Assembly: GCA_002723375.1 (NCBI GenBank)
Contig: PBNX01000026.1
Span: 1-38,729 of the forward strand
From: Dehalococcoidia bacterium
Lineage (GTDB): Bacteria; Chloroflexota; Dehalococcoidia; Lucifugimonadales; Lucifugimonadaceae
Reading direction: 5' to 3'
Length of the DNA: 38,729 bases
Positions 9,186 to 17,670 of the stretch are shown here, one piece after another. Within the stretch, counting starts at the first letter, position 1. Each line of letters begins with the position of its first letter. The position numbers and the translations under genes are program-made. Under the pieces are notes generated by a model that had not been told where the DNA came from, did no database searches, and saw only the letters and a list, made by a program, of their open reading frames with translations.

Positions 9186-10156
9186 TTAAGATTAACTTCT
9201 GAATGATTTAATACATCAGGATTAATTAAAAATTCTGGTTTATTTCCATTTAAAACATCAAGCAACTGCTTACATGATCTTAATTGAAGCTCTTCACTAG
9301 ATTCTTGAGAGAAAAATGCTGTGTGAGGCGTAATAATTACATTTTCATATTTGAATAAAGGGTTAGAAGAAGATGGATTGTGATCTTCCATAACATCTAA
9401 ACCTACACCTCTAACACGCCCATTATCTAAGTAATCTAAAAGTGCTTTCTCATCAATTAATCCCCCTCTTGAAACATTAATTAAAATTACATCATTTTTC
9501 ATATTTGCAAGTTCTTTGTGGCTAATTAAATGATTGGTTTCCTCAGTTAGAGGTACATGGAGTGATAATATATCACTACTGGAAATAACTTCTTCAAAAG
9601 ACAAAATGTTTACACCGTCATGAACATTTTCACTAATATATGGATCATAAGCAATAACATTCAATCCCAATGATTTAGCTTTATTAGATAAACGTCTACC
9701 AATACGTCCAAAACCAATAACTCCTAATGTTGCATCTTTTAACCTATAAACTCTATTATCTTTTTTTACTTCATTCCATTTGCCTAATTTTACCATTCTG
9801 CTGTCAGGCAAAATCATCCTATTTATAGCAAGAAGTAAAGAAAGTGCATGATCTGAAACTTCATCAATGCAATAGTCAGGGATATTAGATACTACTATAC
9901 CTAGCTCAGTAGCAACTTTAATATTTATATTATCTACGCCTATGCCGTATCTTTGCGCAGCCTTAAGTTTTTCTCCAGACCTTAAAACATCTTCATTAAT
10001 ATCTTCAAAACAAAAAAGTAGACCATCAGCATCTTTAATTTTATTTATTAAATCTTCTTTTCCATTTGCAACATCTAAGTCTATTGACTTACTTTTAAAA
10101 AACTCTTTTTCGATATCTATATTAGGCCAAGCGTAATCTGAAATTACTATCTTCAT
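9182..10156 (-). CDS. D-isomer specific 2-hydroxyacid dehydrogenase (phosphoglycerate dehydrogenase/CtBP-like)
   Basis: 324 aa; 'LGVIGFGRIGRRLSNKAKSLGLNVIAYDP', 'LINVSRGGLIDEKALLDYL', 'GVGLDVMEDHNP', 'NVIITPHTAFFS'. Confidence 0.92.
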   Translation of the reverse strand: MKIVISDYAWPNIDIEKEFFKSKSIDLDVANGKEDLINKIKDADGLLFCFEDINEDVLRSGEKLKAAQRYGIGVDNINIKVATELGIVVSNIPDYCIDEVSDHALSLLLAINRMILPDSRMVKLGKWNEVKKDNRVYRLKDATLGVIGFGRIGRRLSNKAKSLGLNVIAYDPYISENVHDGVNILSFEEVISSSDILSLHVPLTEETNHLISHKELANMKNDVILINVSRGGLIDEKALLDYLDNGRVRGVGLDVMEDHNPSSSNPLFKYENVIITPHTAFFSQESSEELQLRSCKQLLDVLNGNKPEFLINPDVLNHSEVNLN

Positions 10157-10164
10157 AATTATCC

Positions 10165-11787
10165 TTACATTATTGATAATTCTTTAAATTGACAACCTTC
10201 GACAAAGTGCTCAAAAAAGTTCTCATCAGTTTCAAGTTCTATATGTTTAATTGATTTAACAAGGTTATCAAACTTACTTCTTAAATTAATATCAAGTAAT
10301 AACATAATTGCACCTTGAAGGGCTGAGTTGCCTATTTTAATTATTTCAGCATTTGGAGTATCTATTATAAATCCAATTTTAATAGCATTTTCGACATTAA
10401 TATAATTTGCAAATCCGCCGCTCAAGTAAAGTTTATCAAACTTACTTATATCAATTGAAGAATTCTTTAAAGCTATTGATTGCCCGCAATAATTTGCTGC
10501 CTTTGCTTGAGCTAATGCACTCATGTCAGACCTAGAAATATTTATTCCGTTTGTATTAATGATTTCATAATGATCTCCACCATTAGATAAAACCCCTAGT
10601 TCATTAATTATTGAATTTGATTTAAGGGCAGCAAGCAAATCTATTAAGCCTGAACCACAGATTCCTTGAGGAGGATGATTATTAATTGTAGTAAATATTT
10701 CTTTTCCATTATGTATTTCAAATTTTTCTATAGCTCCATCATAACCTGGCATAGCATACTTTACTTCACCTCCTTCAAACGCTGGACCTGCAGGACAAGA
10801 GGCAGCAACTAAATTATCCTTATTTCCTAATACAATTTCAGTATTTGTTCCAACATCTAATAAAATAAAATTTTCATCATGAGTATCAGCTGATATAGAA
10901 ACTAAGTCAGCAGTTATATCAGAGCCGATATGAGATGAAATTAATGGAGGACTAATAATTAAGCCATTTTTATTTATTCTAATTCCAAGGTCAGAAGAGT
11001 TATATATGAGAGATGTCGAATCTCTTTTTCCTTTCTCAAGTTCTAATTGTGTTATAGATTTATAGGGTTTTTGCCCAACAGATGCAACATCAATTCCAAA
11101 AAATATGTCTCTCATAGTAGTGTTGCCTACAACCATCATTTCGTAAATATATGATCTTCTAATTTTATTTTTTTTGCATAGCTCCCCAATTTCAAAATTT
11201 AATCCTGAAATAATTACTGATTTCAGCTCTCCAGGAAATTTGGTAGTCTCGTAAGATATTCGATTTAAAGTATCGCTACCACCAAATCTTTGAGGATTTT
11301 CAAATGAAGAAGTTCCAATTTTTTCACCGTTTGTTAAATCTAAAATGCTACAGACCACTGTTGTCGTTCCTAAGTCAACAGCCACGCCATATATTGGAGT
11401 CATTTTTTCATTTAAAACACGATTATCCTTTCTAAATATAACTTGATTATCTTTTAAAATTACAGACGGATTTAACGAAAATTTAGTTTCATTTCCTTTG
11501 TCTAATATTTTGGGCTGTCTTCTTAAAACATTAAAACTAACATCATTTTTATCATTATTTATAATTGCTTGGCACGCTAATCTAAATTCTGGACCCAAGA
11601 AACTCTCAAGGTCTTTTTTTTCTGATAGATTTTCTAATCCTTCAGTAACTTGAATTATACATTCATGACACTCTCCAGTCCTTCCGCAACTTGTAGGAAC
11701 CCTTATGCTTAATGTATCGGCAAAATCAAAAAGTGATTTACCTTTTAATGAAGGCGTGCTGTTATTGTCAGATTTAATATCTCCCAT
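10165..11787 (-). CDS. Corrinoid-protein reductive activase, RACo/RamA-like (N-terminal 2Fe-2S ferredoxin plus ASKHA domain)
   Basis: 540 aa; ferredoxin-like 'RVPTSCGRTGECHECIIQV...FRLACQA' (CX5CX2C...C); ASKHA-type 'YGVAVDLGTTTVVCSILDL', 'FILLDVGTNTEIVLG', 'CGSGLIDLLAALK', 'LYLSGGFANYINVENAIKIGFI'. Confidence 0.88.
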   Translation of the reverse strand: MGDIKSDNNSTPSLKGKSLFDFADTLSIRVPTSCGRTGECHECIIQVTEGLENLSEKKDLESFLGPEFRLACQAIINNDKNDVSFNVLRRQPKILDKGNETKFSLNPSVILKDNQVIFRKDNRVLNEKMTPIYGVAVDLGTTTVVCSILDLTNGEKIGTSSFENPQRFGGSDTLNRISYETTKFPGELKSVIISGLNFEIGELCKKNKIRRSYIYEMMVVGNTTMRDIFFGIDVASVGQKPYKSITQLELEKGKRDSTSLIYNSSDLGIRINKNGLIISPPLISSHIGSDITADLVSISADTHDENFILLDVGTNTEIVLGNKDNLVAASCPAGPAFEGGEVKYAMPGYDGAIEKFEIHNGKEIFTTINNHPPQGICGSGLIDLLAALKSNSIINELGVLSNGGDHYEIINTNGINISRSDMSALAQAKAANYCGQSIALKNSSIDISKFDKLYLSGGFANYINVENAIKIGFIIDTPNAEIIKIGNSALQGAIMLLLDINLRSKFDNLVKSIKHIELETDENFFEHFVEGCQFKELSIM

Positions 11788-11799
11788 ATTAATATTCTA

Positions 11800-12069
11800 T
11801 CAGGAGCTAATCTTTTTATCTGTTCTCCATGCAGGTCTATAATCAAGAAGATCTGATCCAGTGCAGACGGGCCCTTCTCCAAATTTTTTTATATAATGCT
11901 GGTTTTTACATTCAAACTTCGCAGTACATCTTGATTTGGCGTTTTTATAAGGGCACCTATTTTTTATTACCTCATCTGCATGATTTGAAATTTCCTTAAA
12001 AATATTAAAAAGTGCATCAAGGCTTCTTTCTGCACGTTTTTTATCAGCTGAATTATTATTAGTTTCCAT
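11800..12069 (-). CDS. Small Cys-containing protein of unknown function in the corrinoid cluster
   Basis: 89 aa; 'NRCPYKNAKSRCTAKFECKNQHYIKKFGEGPVCTGSDLLDYRPAWRTD'; four Cys; stop/start overlap with the B12-binding protein gene. Confidence 0.7.
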   Translation of the reverse strand: METNNNSADKKRAERSLDALFNIFKEISNHADEVIKNRCPYKNAKSRCTAKFECKNQHYIKKFGEGPVCTGSDLLDYRPAWRTDKKISS

Positions 12070-12797
12070 TATTTAGCAGCAGAAAGATCCTTGGCCTTCT
12101 GAACGCAATCTACGGCATTTGCACCATATGCATCAGCACCCATCTCGTCAGCAAATTCTTGTGTAACAGGAGCTCCCCCAACCATTATTTTGACTTCTTC
12201 TCGCATACCTGCATCTTCAAAAGCTTCGATTGTTGTGCCCATATTTGGCATTGTTGTAGTCAAAAGTGCTGACATTCCAACAATTGCTGCATCATGCTCC
12301 ATAACTGCATCAATAAAATCATCGGGCTTAGTATCCACTCCTAGATCATGAACTGAAAATCCTCCGCCTCTGAGCATCATTATGCATAGATTTTTTCCTA
12401 TATCATGGAGGTCTCCTTTTACAGTTCCCATTATCACTGTACCTATAGGCTTAACTCCAGAAGCAGATAAAATAGGCTCTATGTGTTCCATGCCAGCTTT
12501 CATCGCCCTAGCAGAAATTAATACTTCAGGTACAAATATAATATTATCTCTAAATTTGACTCCAACAATCGCCATTCCTGCTATCAGACCATCATCTAGC
12601 ACAATGTTAGCTGTATAGTCTTCATCTAAAGCTTGTTTTACTAAAATTCCAACTTGATCATTCTGGCCTGTTATTAAGTTATAGGCTATTTCTTGCATTA
12701 ACATGTCGCCACTAGCAAACAAGCCCCCTATATGTTCTTGTTCATCAGGGTTAGTTACATATTTAAATTCTTCTTTAAGTCCTTCGTGTTTTATCAT
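12069..12797 (-). CDS. Corrinoid (cobalamin)-binding methyltransferase protein, MtbC/MtaC/MetH-B12-domain-like
   Basis: 242 aa; B12-binding 'GTVKGDLHDIGKNL' (DXHXXG), 'GMSALLTTTMPNM', 'VMVGGAPVTQEFADEMGADAYGANA' type C-terminus; four-helix cap region N-terminal. Confidence 0.93.
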   Translation of the reverse strand: MIKHEGLKEEFKYVTNPDEQEHIGGLFASGDMLMQEIAYNLITGQNDQVGILVKQALDEDYTANIVLDDGLIAGMAIVGVKFRDNIIFVPEVLISARAMKAGMEHIEPILSASGVKPIGTVIMGTVKGDLHDIGKNLCIMMLRGGGFSVHDLGVDTKPDDFIDAVMEHDAAIVGMSALLTTTMPNMGTTIEAFEDAGMREEVKIMVGGAPVTQEFADEMGADAYGANAVDCVQKAKDLSAAK

Positions 12798-12839
12798 AAT
12801 TTTAGAATGTTACTAATGCGAATTTATATCATATATTGA

Positions 12840-13883
12840 CTAAGATTGAAATTTATTAGAAACCCATTCATTTACTGCATCAGGTATTGCAAGTAAATTC
12901 TCTATCTTTGTTTTAAGGGGAATAGCACATTCCGGAGCAATTAATTGAACTCCAGCATCTAAAGCCCTAAAAACTTCTTCCCTTACCTCTTTGGTTGTCT
13001 TTGAATACAATGTTTCAGGATTATTAATATTACCAACTAAATTAATTCCATTATTAACAGCTTCCATTGCATCAACAGGAAGGTTTTTTGAATCAAAATG
13101 GAATGCAGCCATACCACTTTTTGCAATAGAAGGCATCCTGTCAATTGTTCTTCCGCATATATGCAATATTAATGGAACTTTTAAGTCATCAACAAGCTCC
13201 TGGTGAAGTTCAAGAAGGAAATCATCATAATACTTTCCGCTAACTAAATCCCCAGTTGCATGATCTGGCAAAACTAATACATCAGCACCAGCATCTATTT
13301 GGGCCTGACCAAATAACACAGTTATATCTTTTAATTTTCTAAGAATTTTCCTTGTTTCAGCAGGATCATCAATAGACATTAAAAGAAAAGGCTCTACCCC
13401 AAATACATGATAAGCTAATGTCCAAGGTCCCATAGTTTTACCTAATATAGCAACTTCATTTTTAACTTCCTCCCTAAGAATATGAATCGATCTTGTGATT
13501 GCAACGTTGTCTTTATGCTCTAAAAATCCAGCCGGAATCTTGATGTCGCTTGAAGTTTTCCAAATAGGGTTTCCCATTCTCACTGTTGGCCAGTTATCTT
13601 TCTGTTCCCATTGCATCTCACAACCTAGGGCAGATGATTCCTGAATAATCGTAAAATATGGAGCAATTGAGTCAAAACCCAATTCGGTATGGCCAGTCAA
13701 TGCTAATCTCGCATTTAATTCTGCATCTCTGCATGCATCAGGAAACGGGGCGTTAACATAATCCATTAACTCTACAGTTGCAACATTCGTTGGATTAGAA
13801 ACAGGAGGCCTATCAACATCTTTTCCTGTTAAAGCGTTTAAAACTCTTTCCCTTTTATTTAATTTTAAAGTTACATCGATCAT
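12840..13883 (-). CDS. Uroporphyrinogen decarboxylase-family (MtaA/MtbA/MtvB-type) corrinoid methyltransferase
   Basis: 347 aa; UroD fold signature 'NKRERVLNALTGKDVDRPPV', Zn-ligand-type 'LILHICGRT' (HXC) with downstream 'LIAPECAIPLKT' Cys, as in MtaA/MtbA-type methyltransferases. Confidence 0.87.
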   Translation of the reverse strand: MIDVTLKLNKRERVLNALTGKDVDRPPVSNPTNVATVELMDYVNAPFPDACRDAELNARLALTGHTELGFDSIAPYFTIIQESSALGCEMQWEQKDNWPTVRMGNPIWKTSSDIKIPAGFLEHKDNVAITRSIHILREEVKNEVAILGKTMGPWTLAYHVFGVEPFLLMSIDDPAETRKILRKLKDITVLFGQAQIDAGADVLVLPDHATGDLVSGKYYDDFLLELHQELVDDLKVPLILHICGRTIDRMPSIAKSGMAAFHFDSKNLPVDAMEAVNNGINLVGNINNPETLYSKTTKEVREEVFRALDAGVQLIAPECAIPLKTKIENLLAIPDAVNEWVSNKFQS

Positions 13884-13885
13884 AA

Positions 13886-14548
13886 TTAATTTGCTGAAAA
13901 CCCTAATGATTGAGTAGTCATTTGTCCTGCAGCATCATCAGCTGCAAGCGATTCTTCAGTTGCGCTAATATTTCTAGCTAAAGGCAAAAGAAGATTTATA
14001 ATTTTATCATTTCTTTGATTACATTTTAACTTGAATGAAAAATTATCAATTCTTTCAAATCCACCATATTTAATTAATCCATTTGTAATAGCTCTATACC
14101 GTATAATTGGCTTTTCTGTATTATCATCTCCAGAAACTGTATAAACATTATCTGATGATTTAAGTTCAAAATTAACTTTAATCATCATTTCAGACCTCAG
14201 GTCTTTACAATTGATTCCATTAGTTACATCTAATTCCCTGTCTTTTGTCACAGCCTCTTTAAGAACAAATCTCAAAGGAGACGAGCAACAACCGTCTTTC
14301 ATTGAACAAGGAAATGAGGCTTGATGTGGATTATCCTTAGATGGTAGGGCACCACTTACACTTACAATCCTGTCTCTAATTTCTGCTAATCTTTCAGAAA
14401 CACCATCTAAAGTGCTGTAAGAATAAACTGTTATATTTGGCTCTTTAAAGAACAAGCCAACAGTAATATCTTTAAAAAATGGATCCATAGAAATCAATTC
14501 TATACATGACCCATATTTCTCTATAACTTCTCTTGGCCTTAAACTCAT
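13886..14548 (-). CDS. Conserved-looking protein of unknown function in the corrinoid cluster
   Basis: 220 aa; 2 bp from the UroD-type gene, codirectional; 'PCSMKDGCCSSPLRFVLKEAV' Cys cluster; no family recognised. Confidence 0.75.
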   Translation of the reverse strand: MSLRPREVIEKYGSCIELISMDPFFKDITVGLFFKEPNITVYSYSTLDGVSERLAEIRDRIVSVSGALPSKDNPHQASFPCSMKDGCCSSPLRFVLKEAVTKDRELDVTNGINCKDLRSEMMIKVNFELKSSDNVYTVSGDDNTEKPIIRYRAITNGLIKYGGFERIDNFSFKLKCNQRNDKIINLLLPLARNISATEESLAADDAAGQMTTQSLGFSAN

Positions 14549-14570
14549 GAAATATATTATATTAGATTAA

Positions 14571-15449
14571 TCAATCAATTTCATTTATTAGATTTCTAAA
14601 TACATTAATATGATCAAAAGTTGTGCCGCAACAACCTCCAATAATTTTTACCCCTAAATTTAACATTTTTTGGTAGTTTTCTTTCATGTATTCAGGTTTT
14701 TCATCGTAAATAACTTTGCCTTTTACAATTTTAGGTATGCCTGCATTTGATTGGATCATAACTGGTAGCTTGCTAAAATTTACTAATTCGGAGGCAAGAT
14801 CAATCATTATCTCCGAGCCATTTCCACAATTAGTGGCTACAATATCAGCTCCTGCATTATAAATTTCATTAGCAGCTTTTTCGGGTGATACACCCATCAT
14901 CGTAAAAAAACCTCTTGGACCTTTATCAAAAACCATGCTTCCTATTACTGGTAAATCACAAAATGATTTAGCAGTCTTTATTCCTAAAATTAATTCTTCT
15001 ATAGCCATCTGAGTCTCAAAAATAATTCCATGAACTCCGCCATTTAGTAGCCCTTCTATTTGCCTTTTGAACCCATCTGCCATTTCATCTTCAGATACAT
15101 TACCAAGAGGCTTTAAAAATTCGCCAGTTGGGCCAATTGAACCTATTACGAATTTATTGTTTGGGCATACTGATGCTGCTAATTCAGCGCCAGCTTTGTT
15201 AAATTCATAAGTTTTATCTTCAAAGCCATACTTTTTTAACATAAACGGACTACCACCAAAAGTATTAGTAAGAACAAAATCGGATCCAGATTCAAAATAT
15301 CGACTAGCCATTTCAATGACGGCATCCTGCTTTTCAGAATTCATTAGTTCAGGGCATCCTCCCGGCTCAAGTCCTCTTTTTTGAAGAAAAGTCCCAGTAG
15401 CTCCATCGCCAAGAATTATTTTTGTTTTTAATGCATCTTTAAAATTCAT
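14571..15449 (-). CDS. Homocysteine S-methyltransferase family protein (MetH N-terminal domain/BHMT-like)
   Basis: 292 aa; 'ILGDGATGTFLQKRGLEPGGCPELMN', 'VLTNTFGG', Zn ligands 'VATNCGNG' and 'IIGGCCGTTFDHI'. Confidence 0.93.
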   Translation of the reverse strand: MNFKDALKTKIILGDGATGTFLQKRGLEPGGCPELMNSEKQDAVIEMASRYFESGSDFVLTNTFGGSPFMLKKYGFEDKTYEFNKAGAELAASVCPNNKFVIGSIGPTGEFLKPLGNVSEDEMADGFKRQIEGLLNGGVHGIIFETQMAIEELILGIKTAKSFCDLPVIGSMVFDKGPRGFFTMMGVSPEKAANEIYNAGADIVATNCGNGSEIMIDLASELVNFSKLPVMIQSNAGIPKIVKGKVIYDEKPEYMKENYQKMLNLGVKIIGGCCGTTFDHINVFRNLINEID

Positions 15450-15791
15450 CTAATTATTTAATATCCATTCATCTAGGGATCCTGGCATCTCATTTCTTGA
15501 ATTTTCATCAATCAATTGAGAAATTTTTTTTATTAAATCTTGAGGAAATTCATACTTATCTAAATATCTATCTATTAACTCTTGTGTAAATTCGTCATTA
15601 ACCTCTTCTTTATCCATCCATTGCCAGCCTTCTAAATAATCATCAGAACCATAGCTGCCATCTTTCATAGATATTGAATCAACAGCATACTGAAACCGTT
15701 CATCTAATTTAACTGATTTCTTTGTCGAAGAAGAAGAAAATTCAATTTGCACAGGTATCTCTTTCCAGTACATTATCCTAATTTTAACCAA
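15450..15791 (-). CDS. Small 'virulence factor' (PF13769-like) protein associated with corrinoid/C1 clusters
   Basis: 113 aa; 'IRIMYWKEIPVQIEFSSSSTKKSVKLDERFQYAVDSISMKDGSYGSDDYLEGWQW' resembles the small family often annotated 'virulence factor'; family assignment from memory, unverified. Confidence 0.6.
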   Translation of the reverse strand: MVKIRIMYWKEIPVQIEFSSSSTKKSVKLDERFQYAVDSISMKDGSYGSDDYLEGWQWMDKEEVNDEFTQELIDRYLDKYEFPQDLIKKISQLIDENSRNEMPGSLDEWILNN

Positions 15792-15792
15792 T

Positions 15793-16800
15793 CTATCCCT
15801 CCCTGCAATATTTTATATAGTTCATACAAAAATCATCTCTTCCCATAAGCATATTCTCCGCTATTTTAAAGTCATCAGAATCTTCATCCATTAACAAGAT
15901 ATCGTCTATTTTTAATTGCAATGGGTCTATAATTCCGCTATCTAGCCCTCTTTGAAGGCATATATATATAAACACATCGTTTACTAATTTTCTTCTTGGC
16001 AATCCGAAAGAAACATTACTTAGCCCTCCGCTTATATTTATTTCATCACCAAATAACTCCCTGATTTTTTCTACTGCGTCAAAAAAATGAACTCCATATT
16101 CTGGTGATACAGAAATTGGGAAAACAAGTGGGTCAAGGTGTATATCAGAAAAATTAATATCATACTTTTTAGAAATGTCCACTATCTTATTTATATTAAT
16201 TACCCTTTCATCAGAATTACTTGGCATACCATCTTCGCTGGCTCCAGTTAAGATTGCGCTTGCATTAAACTCTCGCACTAAATCAAAAGTTTCAACTCTC
16301 TCTAGAGCAATAGAATTTATCATTGGCCTTCCTTGCTTTCCTGAATATTGAGATAATCCAGACTGAATTATTTCTGAATTAGAAGAATCAATGCTCGGTG
16401 GAACTGAAGAGTATTCTTCTACAACAGATACTAACCATTTCATTGATTTAATTTGAATATCAAGTTTATGAGACATCTCGTCAACATTTAAATCTAAAAA
16501 ATTTGCGCCTGATGCCTCTTGTCTCTTTATTTCATTCTTAATGTAATCAACTGACTCATCTTGATCCGCAGAATCTCCAAATAAACCTTTCCATATAGCA
16601 ATCATAAAGTGCTTAGCTTGGCCTTGTTGATAAGGTTGAGTTTTTTTCATTTCATCAGGAATCGTCATGAACTTTGTCTCTCCATCAGAGTAATATTTTA
16701 CTGACTGCACACCTTCATTATTGTCTGAAACTCTTTTTCCATTAAGTCTTAACACTCTAGTTGCATGTATATTTTCTCCAATTACAGTAAATCTTTTCAT
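15793..16800 (-). CDS. Pterin-binding (dihydropteroate synthase-like) methyltetrahydrofolate:corrinoid methyltransferase
   Basis: 335 aa; 'GENIHATRVLR', 'GANFLDLNVDEMS', 'SVPPSIDSSNSEIIQSGL', 'PMINSIALERV', 'INISGGLSNVSFGLPRRKLVNDVFIYICLQRGLDSGIIDPLQL' typical of MeTr/MetH pterin domain. Confidence 0.92.
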   Translation of the reverse strand: MKRFTVIGENIHATRVLRLNGKRVSDNNEGVQSVKYYSDGETKFMTIPDEMKKTQPYQQGQAKHFMIAIWKGLFGDSADQDESVDYIKNEIKRQEASGANFLDLNVDEMSHKLDIQIKSMKWLVSVVEEYSSVPPSIDSSNSEIIQSGLSQYSGKQGRPMINSIALERVETFDLVREFNASAILTGASEDGMPSNSDERVININKIVDISKKYDINFSDIHLDPLVFPISVSPEYGVHFFDAVEKIRELFGDEINISGGLSNVSFGLPRRKLVNDVFIYICLQRGLDSGIIDPLQLKIDDILLMDEDSDDFKIAENMLMGRDDFCMNYIKYCREG

Positions 16801-16812
16801 ACTTTCCTTCGA

Positions 16813-17598
16813 TTACTTTTGTTTTAATAACCAATCATCTAATTCTTTTATTCCCCCGAAAGGAAAAAAATGCAGAGAATCAAAACCATCTAATTTTTCA
16901 ATTAAGTCAGTAGGTGAATGCTTAATTAACTTTGTCACATCTAGCCCCTGCTTCATTAAAAAATTTGCAGATGAACTTACTCCACAAACTTTAGCATATT
17001 TAATAAGAGTGGTGATTTTTGAAGGCCCTGCTACTCCTATAATAATTTTAGTTCCATCTTCCCCAAAATCCTTAATTAATTTTTTGGTTTCCATGATCCA
17101 ATAATTTGTTATTTCAGGTGAAAGACAAAATTGAGTAACTATAGATGCAGAAAATTTATTTTCTTTCAGCCAAATAAGTTTATTCTTCAAAGATTGAATA
17201 GAATTTTTATCATCAGGATTACCTTCTGGATGACCTGCTATTCTTACACTCTTAAAACCAATATTATTTAATGCTCCTGTTGAAAACATATCTAATGTTG
17301 AGTCAAATTTTCCTACCTTGTCTTTTACGCTTCCTCCTATAGCCAAAATATCTTTCACGCCTACTTCTTTTAAACTTTCTAAAGTTTCATTTAATGTATT
17401 TTCGTCAGTAATTGATCTTGCAGGTATATGAGGTACTGGATTAAGCCCATAGACAGAAACTTCTTTGGCAGTATCTATTAAATCATTCAAAGAAGAACCT
17501 GGAATATGCGTAATATAAACGTCTTTAAAAAAATCTGAATTTAATTCTGAAATTTTTGATTTTTGCTTAGGTAATATTTCAATTGAGAATTTTTTCAT
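16813..17598 (-). CDS. Methylenetetrahydrofolate reductase family protein
   Basis: 261 aa; 'SIEILPKQ', 'NPVPHIPARSI', 'VKDILAIGG', 'IAGHPEGNPDD', 'SASIVTQFCLSPE' consistent with the MTHFR barrel. Confidence 0.85.
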   Translation of the reverse strand: MKKFSIEILPKQKSKISELNSDFFKDVYITHIPGSSLNDLIDTAKEVSVYGLNPVPHIPARSITDENTLNETLESLKEVGVKDILAIGGSVKDKVGKFDSTLDMFSTGALNNIGFKSVRIAGHPEGNPDDKNSIQSLKNKLIWLKENKFSASIVTQFCLSPEITNYWIMETKKLIKDFGEDGTKIIIGVAGPSKITTLIKYAKVCGVSSSANFLMKQGLDVTKLIKHSPTDLIEKLDGFDSLHFFPFGGIKELDDWLLKQK

Positions 17599-17670
17599 AA
17601 TAAAAATTTGTTTATCAACCAGTAATTAAAATATCATAATTTAATAAAAAATAATTTGATTGGAGGCTTT

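Noticed and set aside
12382-12618. Plus-strand 78-aa ORF opposite the corrinoid protein gene
   Set aside because: Antisense to the B12-binding domain; no independent support.
12840-13883. Annotation as heme-pathway HemE
   Set aside because: HXC...C zinc-type motif and corrinoid context favour a methyltransferase; HemE would not be expected in this operon.
16721-17104. Plus-strand 127-aa ORF opposite MeTr/MTHFR genes
   Set aside because: Spans two well-supported minus-strand genes; shadow ORF.
17599-17670. Cobalamin or SAM riboswitch upstream of the corrinoid operon
   Set aside because: Only 72 bp of AT-rich divergent spacer; no recognisable B12-box or SAM aptamer core.
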